Assembly: GCA_033032865.1 (NCBI GenBank)
Contig: JAWHQI010000752.1
Span: forward strand, 1-64,000
DNA: 64,000 nt
Source of the DNA: Dactylorhiza incarnata
Taxonomy: Eukaryota > Streptophyta > Magnoliopsida > Asparagales > Orchidaceae
Reading direction: 5' to 3'
A program made the position numbers and the translations under genes. Shown piece after piece: positions 1-11,143 of this stretch; position 1 is the stretch's first letter; each line of letters starts with the position of its first letter. Under the pieces are notes generated by a model. It was given only the letters and a program-made list of their open reading frames with translations, made no database searches and was not told where the DNA came from.

Positions 1-193
1 CCCTTCCAATTGTCCAGAAAAGCCTATGAGAAACGACGGCTTCGACCCCGTGCTAGCCGAGGTTACGGCCTCTCAGGACAAGCTGATTACCTGACTGAGA
101 GTGCGGCGAGTAAACAAGATAAGCCATCTGATGGCCACGCTAAATATGTTGTGACCTGATGCATAGGATTTCTCCAACCCTTCTCGCGAGCTC

Positions 194-200
194 CATAAGG
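194..200 (+). promoter_or_regulatory. TATA-like element at -30 of type-A 5S genes
   Basis: CATAAGG lies at -30 to -24 relative to the first base of the gene. Type-B genes, whose upstream spacer is otherwise unrelated, carry CATAAAG at exactly the same distance. Plant 5S genes are known to use a TATA-like element near -28 and a C at -1, and both are present here. Representative site; most type-A copies carry it. Confidence 0.7.
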
Positions 201-223
201 TCATATCGTGCACTCATCCAAAC

Positions 224-342
224 GTGTGCGACCATACCAGCACTAGAGCACCGGATCCCATCAGAACTCCGCAGTTAAGCGTGCTTGGGCGAGAGTAGTA
301 CTGGGATGGGTGACCTCCTGGGAAGTCCTCGTGTTGCACCCA
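224..342 (+). rRNA. 5S: 5S rRNA, type A (A1)
   Basis: 5S ribosomal RNA of the large subunit, transcribed by Pol III from an internal promoter. The A-box region (about residues 50-64, GTTAAGCGTGCTTGG), the intermediate element and the C-box (about 80-97, GGATGGGTGACC) are intact. It matches the consensus of this window. The first base was set by aligning GTGTGCGACC with the usual plant GGGTGCGATC start; base 2 is T rather than G in essentially every copy. The spacer that follows is indel-rich, with about six irregular minisatellite copies; the next gene starts 599 bp downstream. Confidence 0.95.
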
Positions 343-344
343 AC

Positions 345-348
345 TTTT
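345..348 (+). terminator. Pol III T-run after type-A 5S gene
   Basis: A run of four T starts three bases after the gene end (AACTTTTG). RNA polymerase III terminates at runs of four or more T. A second T-run follows about 25 bp later. Representative site. Confidence 0.7.
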
Positions 349-792
349 GCCGCCCGTGCAGAAACTCCACTTTTTTACCGGCGGCGAGCGCAGCACTCTC
401 TCCGGCCGCTGATCCGAGGCGCCGCACTGATCCCGATGCGCCGCACTGATCCGAGGCGCCGCGCTGTTTCGAGGCGCCGCGCTGATCCGAGGCTCCGCGC
501 TGATCCCGAGCGCCACGCTGATGCCGAGGCACCTCCTACGGCCCGCGTATCACCGGGCGCCGCTTGCGCGGCTGCGTCGACGCGCCGCTGCTGCGTCCTA
601 GCCTCATAAGCAGACATAATTCGCGCTCACCGCCCCGAATCAAAGCCGCATCCCCACTCTGGGGTCCCCGCGGAGAGCCGGGCGGCGTGGCGAGCAGGTC
701 GTTGCCCGTCGACCAAATTTTCGTCGAAAATTGCTTAATCTGATTTGAAACGGGAGCCCGCATGCTGGAAGAGCGCACCTCGGGGCGAGTGG

Positions 793-799
793 CATAAAG
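793..799 (+). promoter_or_regulatory. TATA-like element at -30 of type-B 5S genes
   Basis: CATAAAG occupies -30 to -24 of the gene starting at 823. The flanking bases are dissimilar to the type-A upstream region, so the shared element and spacing point to functional constraint. Representative site for the type-B copies. Confidence 0.7.
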
Positions 800-822
800 A
801 GAAAGTGTCGGAGAATTCTAAC

Positions 823-941
823 GTGTGCGACCATACCAGCACTAGAGCACCGGATTCCATCAGAACTCCGCAGTTAAGCGTGCTTGGGCGAGAGTAGTAC
901 TGGGATGGGTGACCTCCTGGGAAGTCCTCGTGTTGCACCCA
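823..941 (+). rRNA. 5S: 5S rRNA, type B (B1)
   Basis: Type-B gene with one change from the window consensus, C34T. The 3' flank reads ATCTTTTG instead of the type-A AACTTTTG. Confidence 0.94.
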
Positions 942-943
942 TC

Positions 944-947
944 TTTT
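944..947 (+). terminator. Pol III T-run after type-B 5S gene
   Basis: TCTTTTG places four T three bases after the gene end, as in type A. The next 45 bp resemble the type-A 3' flank (CCGC-CGG-TG-AGAAAC), so the two spacers share ancestry at this end. A backup run of six or seven T follows in the CCCCTTTTTT stretch. Confidence 0.7.
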
Positions 948-1728
948 GCCGCTCGGGTGGAGAAACACCCCTTTTTTACCTCCGATGAAAGCGCGCTCCC
1001 TCTGATCGCGGATCCTGATGCGCCGTGGGAGGGAGCTAATCCATCGACGCTTCATGGGTGCAAGGATCCCTAGGCGCACCGGCTACCACCTTTCCCGCTT
1101 GTTCATTCGTGACCCGAAGTAACCGTCGCTCTGCAACACCCCCACACTTCAGTTCGCGCAGTCGTGGAATTGGTGGCATTTTTGGCATCAACGGAACGAA
1201 CACAGGACATGAGAATCATGAGTGGACGATGAACGGAAAGTGGCAATGAAGATGCGTGGTTTAGTTCAAAAACGCACGCAAACTTCAAATGGCCATAACT
1301 TTTGATCCGATCTTCTCATTTTCGCCCACAATATGTTTTCGGGAAGGTCTCGGCGATGCCCATCCATTGGCGAACAGTGGGAACCCGTTCGACATCATAC
1401 CGCGCTCTCAAATCGGCCAGATTCAACTCCGTTTAAAGGTTATCGCGGTTTTCTCTTTCGGCAATTTCGTCCTTATGGATATGTCACCGAAGAATTCTAA
1501 AAACCCTTCCAATTGTCCAGAAAAGCCTATGAGAAACGACGGCTTCGACCCCGTGCTAGCCGAGGTTACGGCCTCTCAGGACAAGCTGATTACCTGACTG
1601 AGAGTGCGGCGAGTAAAGAAGATAAGCCATCTGATGGCCACGCTAAACATATGTTGTGACCTGATGCATAGGATTTCTCCAACCCTTCTCGCGAGCTCCA
1701 TAAGGTCATATCGTGCACTCATCCAAAC

Positions 1729-1847
1729 GTGTGCGACCATACCAGCACTAGAGCACCGGATCCCATCAGAACTCCGCAGTTAAGCGTGCTTGGGCGAGAG
1801 TAGTACTGGGATGGGTGACCTCCTGGGAAGTCCTCGTGTTGCACCCA
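1729..1847 (+). rRNA. 5S: 5S rRNA, type A (A2)
   Basis: Consensus sequence. Six minisatellite copies follow; 600 bp to the next gene start. Confidence 0.96.
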
Positions 1848-1912
1848 ACTTTTGCCGCCCGGTGCAGAAACTCCACTTTTTACCGGCGGCGAGCGCGCAC
1901 TCTCTCCGGCCG

Positions 1913-2045
1913 CTGATCCCGAGGCGTCGCACTGATCCCGAGGCGCCGCGCTGATCCCGAGGCGCCGCGCTGATCCCGAGGCGCCGCGCTGATCCCGAGG
2001 CGCCGCGCTGATCCCGAGGCGCCGCGCTGATGCCGAGGCACCTCC
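1913..2045 (+). repeat. 19-bp spacer minisatellite, 6 copies plus degenerate end
   Basis: Tandem CTGATCCCGAGGCGCCGCG units with a final degenerate CTGATGCCGAGGCACCTCC. Copy number differs between 5S units in exact 19-bp steps (2, 3, 4, 5 or 6), which accounts for nearly all length variation of the A-to-B spacer. It is GC-rich and non-coding; the open frames across it translate to low-complexity Arg/Gly/Ser protein. This is the six-copy example in the left block. Confidence 0.93.
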
Positions 2046-2328
2046 TACGGCCGCGTATCACCGGGCGCCGCTTGCGCGGCTGCGTCAGACGCGCCGCTGC
2101 GTCCTAAGCCTCATAAGCAGACATAACTTCGCGCTCACGCCCGAAATCAAAGCCGCATCCCCACTCTGGGGTCCCCGCGGAGAGCCGGGCGGCGTGGCGA
2201 GCAGGCCGTTGCCCGTCGACCAAATTTTCGTCGAAAATTGCTTAATCTGATTTGAAACGGAGCCCGCATGCTGGAAGAGCGCACCTCGGGGCGAGTGGCA
2301 TAAAGAGAAAGTGTCGGAGAATTCTAAC

Positions 2329-2447
2329 GTGTGCGACCATACCAGCACTAGAGCACCGGATCCCATCAGAACTCCGCAGTTAAGCGTGCTTGGGCGAGAG
2401 TAGTACTGGGATGGGTGACCTCCTGGGAAGTCCTCGTGTTGCACCCA
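2329..2447 (+). rRNA. 5S: 5S rRNA, type B (B2)
   Basis: Consensus sequence; 907 bp to the next type-A gene. Confidence 0.96.
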
Positions 2448-3235
2448 TCTTTTGCCGCTCGGGTGGAGAAACACCCCTTTTTTACCTCCGATGAAAGCGC
2501 GCTCCCTCTGATCGCGGATCCCGATGCGCCGTGGGAGGGAGCTAATCCATCGGCGCTTCATGGGTGCAAGGATCCCTAGGCGCACCGGTTACCACCTTTC
2601 CCGCTTGTTCATTCGTGACCCGAAGTAACCGTCCGCTCTGCAACACCCCCACACTTCAGTTCGCGCGTCGTGGAATTGGTGGCATTTTTGGCATCAACGG
2701 AACGAACACGGGACATGAGGATCATGAGTGGACGATGAACGGAAAGTGGCAATGAAGATGCGTGGTTTAGTTCAAAAACGCACGCAAACTTCAAATGGCC
2801 ATAACTTTTGATCCGATCGTCTGATTTTCGCCCACAATATGTTTTCGGGAAGGTCTCGGCGATGCCCATCCATTGGCGAACAGTGGGAACCCGTTCGACA
2901 TCATACCGCGCTCTCAAATCGGCCAGATTCAACTCCGTTTAAAGGTTATCGCGGTTTTTCTCTTTCGGCAATTTCGTCCTTATGGATATGTCACCGAAGA
3001 ATTCTAAAAACCCTTCCAATTGTCCAGAAAAGCCTATGAGAAACGACGGCTTCGACCCCGTGCTAGCCGAAGTTACGGCCTCTCAGGACAAGCTGATTAC
3101 CTGACTGAGAGTGCGGCGAGTAAAGAAGATAAGCCATCTGATGGCCACGCTAAACATATGTTGTGACCTGATGCATAGGATTTCTCCAACCCTTCTCGCG
3201 AGCTCCATAAGGTCATATCGTGCACTCATCCAAAC
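2448..3235 (+). other. Representative B-to-A 5S intergenic spacer
   Basis: About 790 bp with no gene. It runs from the type-B terminator through a G/C-rich part, an AT-richer middle containing GGCCATAACTTTTGATCCG, and ends at the -30 CATAAGG element and CATCCAAAC of the next type-A gene. The short frames in it (63 codons + strand, 107 codons - strand) recur only because the spacer recurs. Confidence 0.85.
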
Positions 3236-3354
3236 GTGTGCGACCATACCAGCACTAGAGCACCGGATCCCATCAGAACTCCGCAGTTAAGCGTGCTTGG
3301 GCGAGAGTAGTACTGGGATGGGTGACCTCCTGGGAAGTCCTCGTGTTGCACCCA
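3236..3354 (+). rRNA. 5S: 5S rRNA, type A (A3)
   Basis: Consensus sequence. Only two minisatellite copies follow; 525 bp to the next gene. Confidence 0.96.
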
Positions 3355-3760
3355 ACTTTTGCCGCCCGGTGCAGAAACTCCACTTTTTCCCCGGCGGCGA
3401 GCGGGCACTCTCTCCGGCCGCTGATCCCGAGGCGCCGCACTGATCCCGAGGCGCCACGCTGATGCCGAGGCACCTCCTACGGCCGCGTATCACCGGGCGC
3501 CGCTTGCGCGGCTGCGTCAGACGCGCCGCTGCATCCTAAGCCTCATAAGCAGACATAACTTCGCGCTCACGCCCGAAATCAAAGCCGCATCCCCACTCTA
3601 GGGTCCCCGCGGAGAGCCGGGCGGCGTGGCGAGCAGGCCGTTGCCCGTCGACCATATTTTCGTCGAAAATTGCTTAATCTGATTTGAAACGGAGCCCGCA
3701 TGCTGGAAGAGCGCACCTCGGGGCGAGTGGCATAAAGAGAAAGTGTCGGAGAATTCTAAC

Positions 3761-3879
3761 GTGTGCGACCATACCAGCACTAGAGCACCGGATCCCATCA
3801 GAACTCCGCAGTTAAGCGTGCTTGGGCGAGAGTAGTACTGGGATGGGTGACCTCCTGGGAAGTCCTCGTGTTGCACCCA
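3761..3879 (+). rRNA. 5S: 5S rRNA, type B (B3)
   Basis: Consensus sequence. Confidence 0.96.
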
Positions 3880-4667
3880 TCTTTTGCCGCTCGGGTGGAG
3901 AAACACCCCCTTTTTACCTCCGATGAAAGCGCGCTCCCTCTGATCGCGGATCCCGATGCGCCGTGGGAGGGAGCTAATCCATCGGCGCTTCATGGGTGCA
4001 AGGATCCCTAGGCGCACCGGCTACCACCTTTCCCGCTTGTTCATTCGTGACCCGAAGTAACCGTCCGCTCTGCAACACCCCCACACTTCAGTTCGCGCGG
4101 CGTGGAATTGGTGGCATTTTTGGCATCAACGGAACGAACATGGGACATGAGGATCATGAGTGGACGATGAACGGAAAGTGGCAATGAAGATGCGTGGTTT
4201 AGTTCAAAAACGCACGCAAACTTCAAATGGCCATAACTTTTGATCCGATCGTCTGATTTTCGCCCACAATATGTTTTCGGGAAGGTCTCGGCGATGCCCA
4301 TCCATTGGCGACCAGTGGGAACCCGTTCGACATCATACCGCGCTCTCAAATCGGCCAGATTCAACTCCTTTTAAAGGTTATCGCGGTTTTTCTCTTTCGG
4401 CAATTTCGTCCTTATGGATATGTCACCGAAGAATTCTAAAAACCCTTCCAATTGTCCAGAAAAGCCTATGAGAAACGACGGCTTCGACCCCGTGCTAGCC
4501 GAGGTTACGGCCTCTCAGGACAAGCTGATTACCTGACTGAGAGTGCGGCGAGTAAACAAGATAAGCCATCTGATGGCCACGCTAAACATATGTTGTGACC
4601 TGATGCATAGGATTTCTCCAACCCTTCTCGCGAGCTCCATAAGGTCATATCGTGCACTCATCCAAAC

Positions 4668-4786
4668 GTGTGCGACCATACCAGCACTAGAGCACCGGAT
4701 CCCATCAGAACTCCGCAGTTAAGCGTGCTTGGGCGAGAGTAGTACTGGGATGGGTGACCTCCTGGGAAGTCCTCGTGTTGCACCCA
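4668..4786 (+). rRNA. 5S: 5S rRNA, type A (A4)
   Basis: Consensus sequence; six minisatellite copies follow (600 bp). Confidence 0.96.
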
Positions 4787-5267
4787 ACTTTTGCCGCCCG
4801 GTGCAGAAACTCCACTTTTTACCGGCGGCGAGCGCGCACTCTCTCCGGCCGCTGATCCCGAGGCGCCGCACTGATCCCGAGGCGCCGCACTGATCCCGAG
4901 GCGCCGCGCTGATTTCGAGGCGCCGCGCTGATCCCGAGGCGCCGCGCTGATCCCGAGGCGCCACGCTGATGCCGAGGCACCTCCTACGGCCGCGTATCAC
5001 CGGGCGCCGCTTGCGCGGCTGCGTCAGACGCGCCGCTGCGTCCTAAGCCTCATAAGCAGACATAACTTCACGCTCACGCCCGAAATCAAAGCCGCATCCC
5101 CACTCTGGGGTCCCCGCGGAGAGCCGGGCGGCGTGGCGAGCAGGTCGTTGCCCGTCGACCAAATTTTCGTCGAAAATTGCTTAATCTGATTTGAAACGGA
5201 GCCCGCATGCTGGAAGAGCGCACCTCGGGGCGAGTGGCATAAAGAGAAAGTGTCGGAGAATTCTAAC

Positions 5268-5386
5268 GTGTGCGACCATACCAGCACTAGAGCACCGGAT
5301 CCCATCAGAACTCCGCAGTTAAGCGTGCTTGGGCGAGAGTAGTACTGGGATGGGTGACCTCCTGGGAAGTCCTCGTGTTGCACCCA
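5268..5386 (+). rRNA. 5S: 5S rRNA, type B (B4)
   Basis: Consensus sequence. Confidence 0.96.
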
Positions 5387-6174
5387 TCTTTTGCCGCTCG
5401 GGTGGAGAAACACCCCTTTTTTACCTCCGATGAAAGCGCGCTCCCTCTGATCGCGGATCCTGATGCGCCGTGGGAGGGAGCTAATCCATCGACGCTTCAT
5501 GGGTGCAAGGATCCCTAGGCGCACCGGCTACCACCTTTCCCGCTTGTTCATTCGTGACCCGAAGTAACCGTCCGCTCTGCAACACCCCCACACTTCAGTT
5601 CGCGCGTCGTGGAATTGGTGGCATTTTTGGCATCAACGGAACGAACACAGGACATGAGAATCATGAGTGGACGATGAACGGAAAGTGGCAATGAAGATGC
5701 GTGGTTTAGTTCAAAAACGCACGCAAACTTCAAATGGCCATAACTTTTGATCCGATCTTCTCATTTTCGCCCACAATATGTTTTCGGGAAGGTCTCGGCG
5801 ATGCCCATCCATTGGCGAACAGTGGGAACCCGTTCGACATCATACCGCGCTCTCAAATCGGCCAGATTCAACTCCGTTTAAAGGTTATCGCGGTTTTTCT
5901 CTTTCGGCAATTTCGTCCTTATGGATATGTCACCGAAGAATTCTAAAAACCCTTCCAATTGTCCAGAAAAGCCTATGAGAAACGACGGCTTCGACCCCGT
6001 GCTAGCCGAGGTTACGGCCTCTCAGGACAAGCTGATTACCTGACTGAGAGTGCGGCGAGTAAAGAAGATAAGCCATCTGATGGCCACGCTAAACATATGT
6101 TGTGACCTGATGCATAGGATTTCTCCAACCCTTCTCGCGAGCTCCATAAGGTCATATCGTGCACTCATCCAAAC

Positions 6175-6293
6175 GTGTGCGACCATACCAGCACTAGAGC
6201 ACCGGATCCCATCAGAACTCCGCAGTTAAGCGTGCTTGGGCGAGAGTAGTACTGGGATGGGTGACCTCCTGGGAAGTCCTCGTGTTGCACCCA
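6175..6293 (+). rRNA. 5S: 5S rRNA, type A (A5)
   Basis: Consensus sequence; two minisatellite copies follow (523 bp). Confidence 0.96.
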
Positions 6294-6697
6294 ACTTTTG
6301 CCGCCCGGTGCAGAAACTCCACTTTTTACCGGCGGCGAGCGCGCACTCTCTCCGGCCGCTGATCCCGAGGCGCCGCACTGATCCCGAGGCGCCACGCTGA
6401 TGCCGAGGCACCTCCTACGGCCGCGTATCACAGGGCGCCGCTTGCGCGGCTGCGTCAGACGCGCCGCTGCATCCTAAGCCTCATATGCAGACATAACTTC
6501 GCGCTCACGCCCGAAATCAAAGCCGCATCCCCACTCTGGGGTCCCCGCGGAGAGCCGGGCGGCGTGGCGAGCAGGCCGTTGCCCGTCGACCAAATTTTCG
6601 TCGAAAATTGCTTAATCTGATTTGAAACGGAGCCCGCATGCTGGAAGAGCGCACCTCGGGCGAGTGGCATAAAGAGAAAGTGTCGGAGAATTCTAAC

Positions 6698-6816
6698 GTG
6701 TGCGACCATACCAGCACTAGAGCACCGGATCCCATCAGAACTCCGTAGTTAAGCGTGCTTGGGCGAGAGTAGTACTGGGATGGGTGACCTCCTGGGAAGT
6801 CCTCGTGTTGCACCCA
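6698..6816 (+). rRNA. 5S: 5S rRNA, type B (B5)
   Basis: One change, C49T, just before the A-box. Confidence 0.94.
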
Positions 6817-7603
6817 TCTTTTGCCGCTCGGGTGGAGAAACACCCCTTTTTTACCTCCGATGAAAGCGCGCTCCCTCTGATCGCGGATCCCGATGCGCCG
6901 TGGGAGGGAGCTAATCCATCGGCGCTTCATGGGTGCAAGGATCCCTAGGCGCACCGGCTACCACCTTTCCCGCTTGTTCATTCGTGACCCGAAGTAACCG
7001 TCCGCTCTGCAACACCCCCACACTTCAGTTCGCGCGACGTGGAATTGGTGGCATTTTTGGCATCAACGGAACGAACACGGGACATGAGGATCATGAGTGG
7101 ACGATGAACGGAAAGTGGCAATGAAGATGCGTGGTTTAGTTCAAAAACGCACGCAAACTTCAAATGGCCATAACTTTTGATCCGATCGTCTGATTTTCGC
7201 CCACAATATGTTTTCGGGAAGGTCTCGGCGATCCCATCCATTGGCGAACAGTGGGAACCCGTTCGACATCATACCGCGCTCTCAAATCGGCCAGATTCAA
7301 CTCCGTTTAAAGGTTATCGCGGTTTTTCTCTTTCGGCAATTTCGTCCTTATGGATATGTCACCGAAGAATTCTAAAAACCCTTCCAATTGTCCAGAAAAG
7401 CCTATGAGAAACGACGGCTTCGACCCCGTGCTAGCCGAGGTTACGGCCTCTCAGGACAAGCTGATTACCTGACTGAGAGTGCGGCGAGTAAAGAAGATAA
7501 GCCATCTGATGGCCACGCTAAACATATGTTGTGACCTGATGCATAGGATTTCTCCAACCCTTCTCGCGAGCTCCATAAGGTCATATCGTGCACTCATCCA
7601 AAC

Positions 7604-7722
7604 GTGTGCGACCATACCAGCTCTAGAGCACCGGATCCCATCAGAACTCCGCAGTTAAGCGTGCTTGTGCGAGAGTAGTACTGGGATGGGTGACCTCCTG
7701 GGAAGTCCTCGTGTTGCACCCA
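7604..7722 (+). rRNA. 5S: 5S rRNA, type A (A6)
   Basis: Two changes, A19T and G65T, the second at the end of the A-box region. Two minisatellite copies follow (523 bp). Confidence 0.92.
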
Positions 7723-8126
7723 ACTTTTGCCGCCCGGTGCAGAAACTCCACTTTATACCGGCGGCGAGCGCGCACTCTCTCCGGCCGCTGATCCCGAGGC
7801 GCCGCACTGATCCCGAGGCGCCACGCTGATGCCGAGGCACCTCCTACGGCCGCGTATCACAGGGCGCCGCTTGCGCGGCTGCGTCAGACGCGCCGCTGCG
7901 TCCTAAGCCTCATAAGCAGACATAACTTCGCGCTCACGCCCGAAATCAAAGCCGCATCCCCACTCTGGGGTCCCCGCGGAGAGCTGGGCGGCGTGGCGAG
8001 CAGGCCGTTGCCCGTCGACCAAATTTTCGTCGAAAATTGCTTAATCTGATTTGAAACGGAGCCCGCATGCTGGAAGAGCGCACATCGGGCGAGTGGCATA
8101 AAGAGAAAGTGTCGGAGAATTCTAAC

Positions 8127-8245
8127 GTGTGCGACCATACCAGCACTAGAGCACCGGATCCCATCAGAACTCCGCAGTTAAGCGTGCTTGGGCGAGAGTA
8201 GTACTGGGATGGGTGACCTCCTGGGAAGTCCTCGTGTTGCACCCA
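8127..8245 (+). rRNA. 5S: 5S rRNA, type B (B6)
   Basis: Consensus sequence. Confidence 0.96.
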
Positions 8246-9032
8246 TCTTTTGCCGCTCGGGTGGAGAAACACCCCTTTTTTACCTCCGATGAAAGCGCGC
8301 TCCCTCTGATCGCGGATCCCGATGCGCTGTGGGAGGGAGCTAATCCATCGGCGCTTCATGGGTGCAAGGATCCCTAGGCGCACCGGCTACCACCTTTCCC
8401 GCTTGTTCATTCGTGACCCGAAGTAACCGTCCGCTCTGCAACACCCCCACACTTCAGTTCGCGCGGCGTGGAATTGGTGGCATTTTTGGCATCAACGGAA
8501 CGAACACGGGACATGAGGATCATGAGTGGACGATGAACGGAAAGTGGCAATGAAGATGCGTGGTTTAGTTCAAAAACGCACGCAAACTTCAAATGGCCAT
8601 AACTTTTGATCCGATCGTCTGATTTTCGCCCACAATATGTTTTCGGGAAGGTCTCGGCGATCCCATCCATTGGCGAACAGTGGGAACCCGTTCGACATCA
8701 TACCGCGCTCTCAAATCGGCCAGATTCAACTCCGTTTAAAGGTTATCGCGGTTTTTCTCTTTCGGCAATTTCGTCCTTATGGATATGTCACCGAAGAATT
8801 CTAAAAACCCTTCCAATTGTCCAGAAAAGCCTATGAGAAACGACGGCTTCGACCCCGTGCTAGCCGAGGTTACGGCCTCTCAGGACAAGCTGATTACCTG
8901 ACTGAGAGTGCGGCGAGTAAAGAAGATAAGCCATCTGATGGCCACGCTAAACATATGTTGTGACCTGATGCATAGGATTTCTCCAACCCTTCTCGTGAGC
9001 TCCATAAGGTCATATCGTGCACTCATCCAAAC

Positions 9033-9151
9033 GTGTGCGACCATACCAGCACTAGAGCACCGGATCGCATCAGAACTCCGCAGTTAAGCGTGCTTGGGCG
9101 AGAGTAGTACTGGGATGGGTGACCTCCTGGGAAGTCCTCGTGTTGCACCCA
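9033..9151 (+). rRNA. 5S: 5S rRNA, type A (A7)
   Basis: One change, C35G. Three minisatellite copies follow (543 bp). Confidence 0.94.
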
Positions 9152-9575
9152 ACTTTTGCCGCCCGGTGCAGAAACTCCACTTTTTACCGGCGGCGAGCGC
9201 GCACTCTCTCCGGACGCTGATCCCGAGGCGCCGCACTGATCCCGAGGCGCCGCGCTGATCCCGAGGCGCCACGCTGATGCCGAGGCACCTCCTACGACCG
9301 CGTATCACCAGGCGCCGCTTGCGCGGCTGCGTCAGACGCGCCGCTGCGTCCTAAGCCTCATAAGCAGACATAACTTCGCGCTCACGCCCGAAATCAAAGC
9401 CGCATCCCCACTCTGGGGTCCCCGCGGAGAGCCGGGCGGCGTGGCGAGCAGGCCGTTGCCCGTCGACCAAATTTTCGTCGAAAATTGCTTAATCTGATTT
9501 GAAACGGAGCCCGCATGCTGGAAGAGCACACCTCGGGGCGAGTGGCATAAAGAGAAAGTGTCGGAGAATTCTAAC

Positions 9576-9694
9576 GTGTGCGACCATACCAGCACTAGTG
9601 CACCGGATCCCATCAGAACTCCGCAGTTAAGCGTGCTTGGGCGAGAGTAGTACTGGGATGGGTGACCTCCTGGGAAGTCCTCGTGTTGCACCCG
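9576..9694 (+). rRNA. 5S: 5S rRNA, type B (B7)
   Basis: Two changes, A24T and A119G; the last is at or just past the mature 3' end. Confidence 0.93.
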
Positions 9695-10482
9695 TCTTTT
9701 GCCGCTCGGGTGGAGAAACACCCCTTTTTTACCTCCGATGAAAGCGCGCTCCCTCTGATCGCGGATCCAGATGCGCCGTGGGAGGGAGCTAATCCATCGG
9801 CGCTTCATGGGTGCAAGGATCCCTAGGCGCACCGGCTACCACCTTTCCCGCTTGTTCATTCGTGACCCGAAGTAACCGTCCGCTCTGCAACATCCCCACA
9901 CTTCAGTTCGCGCGGCGTGGAATTGGTGGCATTTTTGGCATCAACGGAACGAACACGGGACATGAGGATCATGAGTGGACGATGAACGGAAAGTGGCAAT
10001 GAAGATGCGTGGTTTAGTTCAAAAACGCACGCAAACTTCAAATGGCCATAACTTTTGATCCGATCGTCTGATTTTCGCCCACAATATGTTTTCGGGAAGG
10101 TCTCGGCGATGCCCATCCATTGGCGAACAGTGGGAACCCGTTCGACATCATACCGCGCTCTCAAATCGGCCAGATTCAACTCCGTTTAAAGGTTATCGCG
10201 GTTTTTCTCTTTCGGCAATTTCGTCCTTATGGATATGTCACCGAAGAATTCTAAAAACCCTTCCAATTGTCCAGAAAAGCCTATGAGAAACGACGGCTTC
10301 GACCCCGTGCTAGCCGAGGTTACGGCCTCTCAGGACAAGCTGATTACCTGACTGAGAGTGCGGCGAGTAAAGAAGATAAGCCATCTGATGGCCACGCTAA
10401 ACATATGTTGTGACCTGATGCATAGGATTTCTCCAACGCTTCTCGCGAGCTCCATAAGGTCATATCGTGCACTTATCCAAAC

Positions 10483-10601
10483 GTGTGCGACCATACCAGC
10501 ACTAGAGCACCGGATCCCATCAGAACTCCGCAGTTAAGCGTGCTTGGGCGAGAGTAGTACTGGGATGGGTGACCTCCTGGGAAGTCCTCGTGTTGCACCC
10601 A
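10483..10601 (+). rRNA. 5S: 5S rRNA, type A (A8)
   Basis: Consensus sequence; three minisatellite copies follow (542 bp). Confidence 0.96.
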
Positions 10602-11024
10602 ACTTTTGCCGCCCGGTGTAGAAACTCCACTTTATACCGGCGGCGAGCGCGCACTCTCTCCGGCCGCTGATCCCGAGGCGCCGCACTGATCCCGAGGCGC
10701 CGCGCTGATCCCGAGGCGCCACGCTGATGCCGAGGCACCTCCTACGGCCGCGTATCACCGGGCGCCGCTTGCGCGGCTGCGTCTGACGCGCCGCTGCGTC
10801 CTAAGCCTCATAAGCAGACATAACTTCGCGCTCACGCCCGAAACCAAAGCCGCATCCCCACTCTGGGGTCCCCGCGGAGAGCCGGGCGGCGTGGCGAGCA
10901 GGCCGTTGCCCGTCGACCAAATTTTCGTCGAAAATTGCTTAATCTGATTTGAAACGGAGCCCGCATGCTGGAAGAGCGCACCTCGGGCGAGTGGCATAAA
11001 GAGAAAGTGTCGGAGAATTCTAAC

Positions 11025-11143
11025 GTGTGCGACCATACCAGCACTAGAGCACCGGATCCCATCAGAACTCCGCAGTTAAGCGTGCTTGGGCGAGAGTAGT
11101 ACTGGGATGGGTGACCTCCTGGGAAGTCCTCGTGTTGCACCCA
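11025..11143 (+). rRNA. 5S: 5S rRNA, type B (B8)
   Basis: Consensus sequence. Confidence 0.96.

Noticed and set aside
224..941. Cassandra-type TRIM retroelement carrying 5S sequence in its LTRs
   Set aside because: There is no PBS, PPT or paired direct LTRs around the 5S copies; the genes alternate with two different spacers in a long regular array, and the promoter and terminator layout fits true 5S rDNA.
1058..1249. 63-codon and 66-codon plus-strand frames in the B-to-A spacers
   Set aside because: Short, no domain, and present only as repeats of a non-coding spacer; stop and frame changes occur between units.
1913..2045. CRISPR-like array
   Set aside because: Direct 19-bp repeats are contiguous with no spacers between them, in a plant nuclear context.
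2085..2585. 166-codon minus-strand open frame, recurring in most 5S units, and related 129-, 107- and 74-codon frames
   Set aside because: They run antisense through the 5S genes and spacers, vary with the minisatellite and recur only because the units are tandem. Arg/Ser/Gly-rich low-complexity product; no family recognised.
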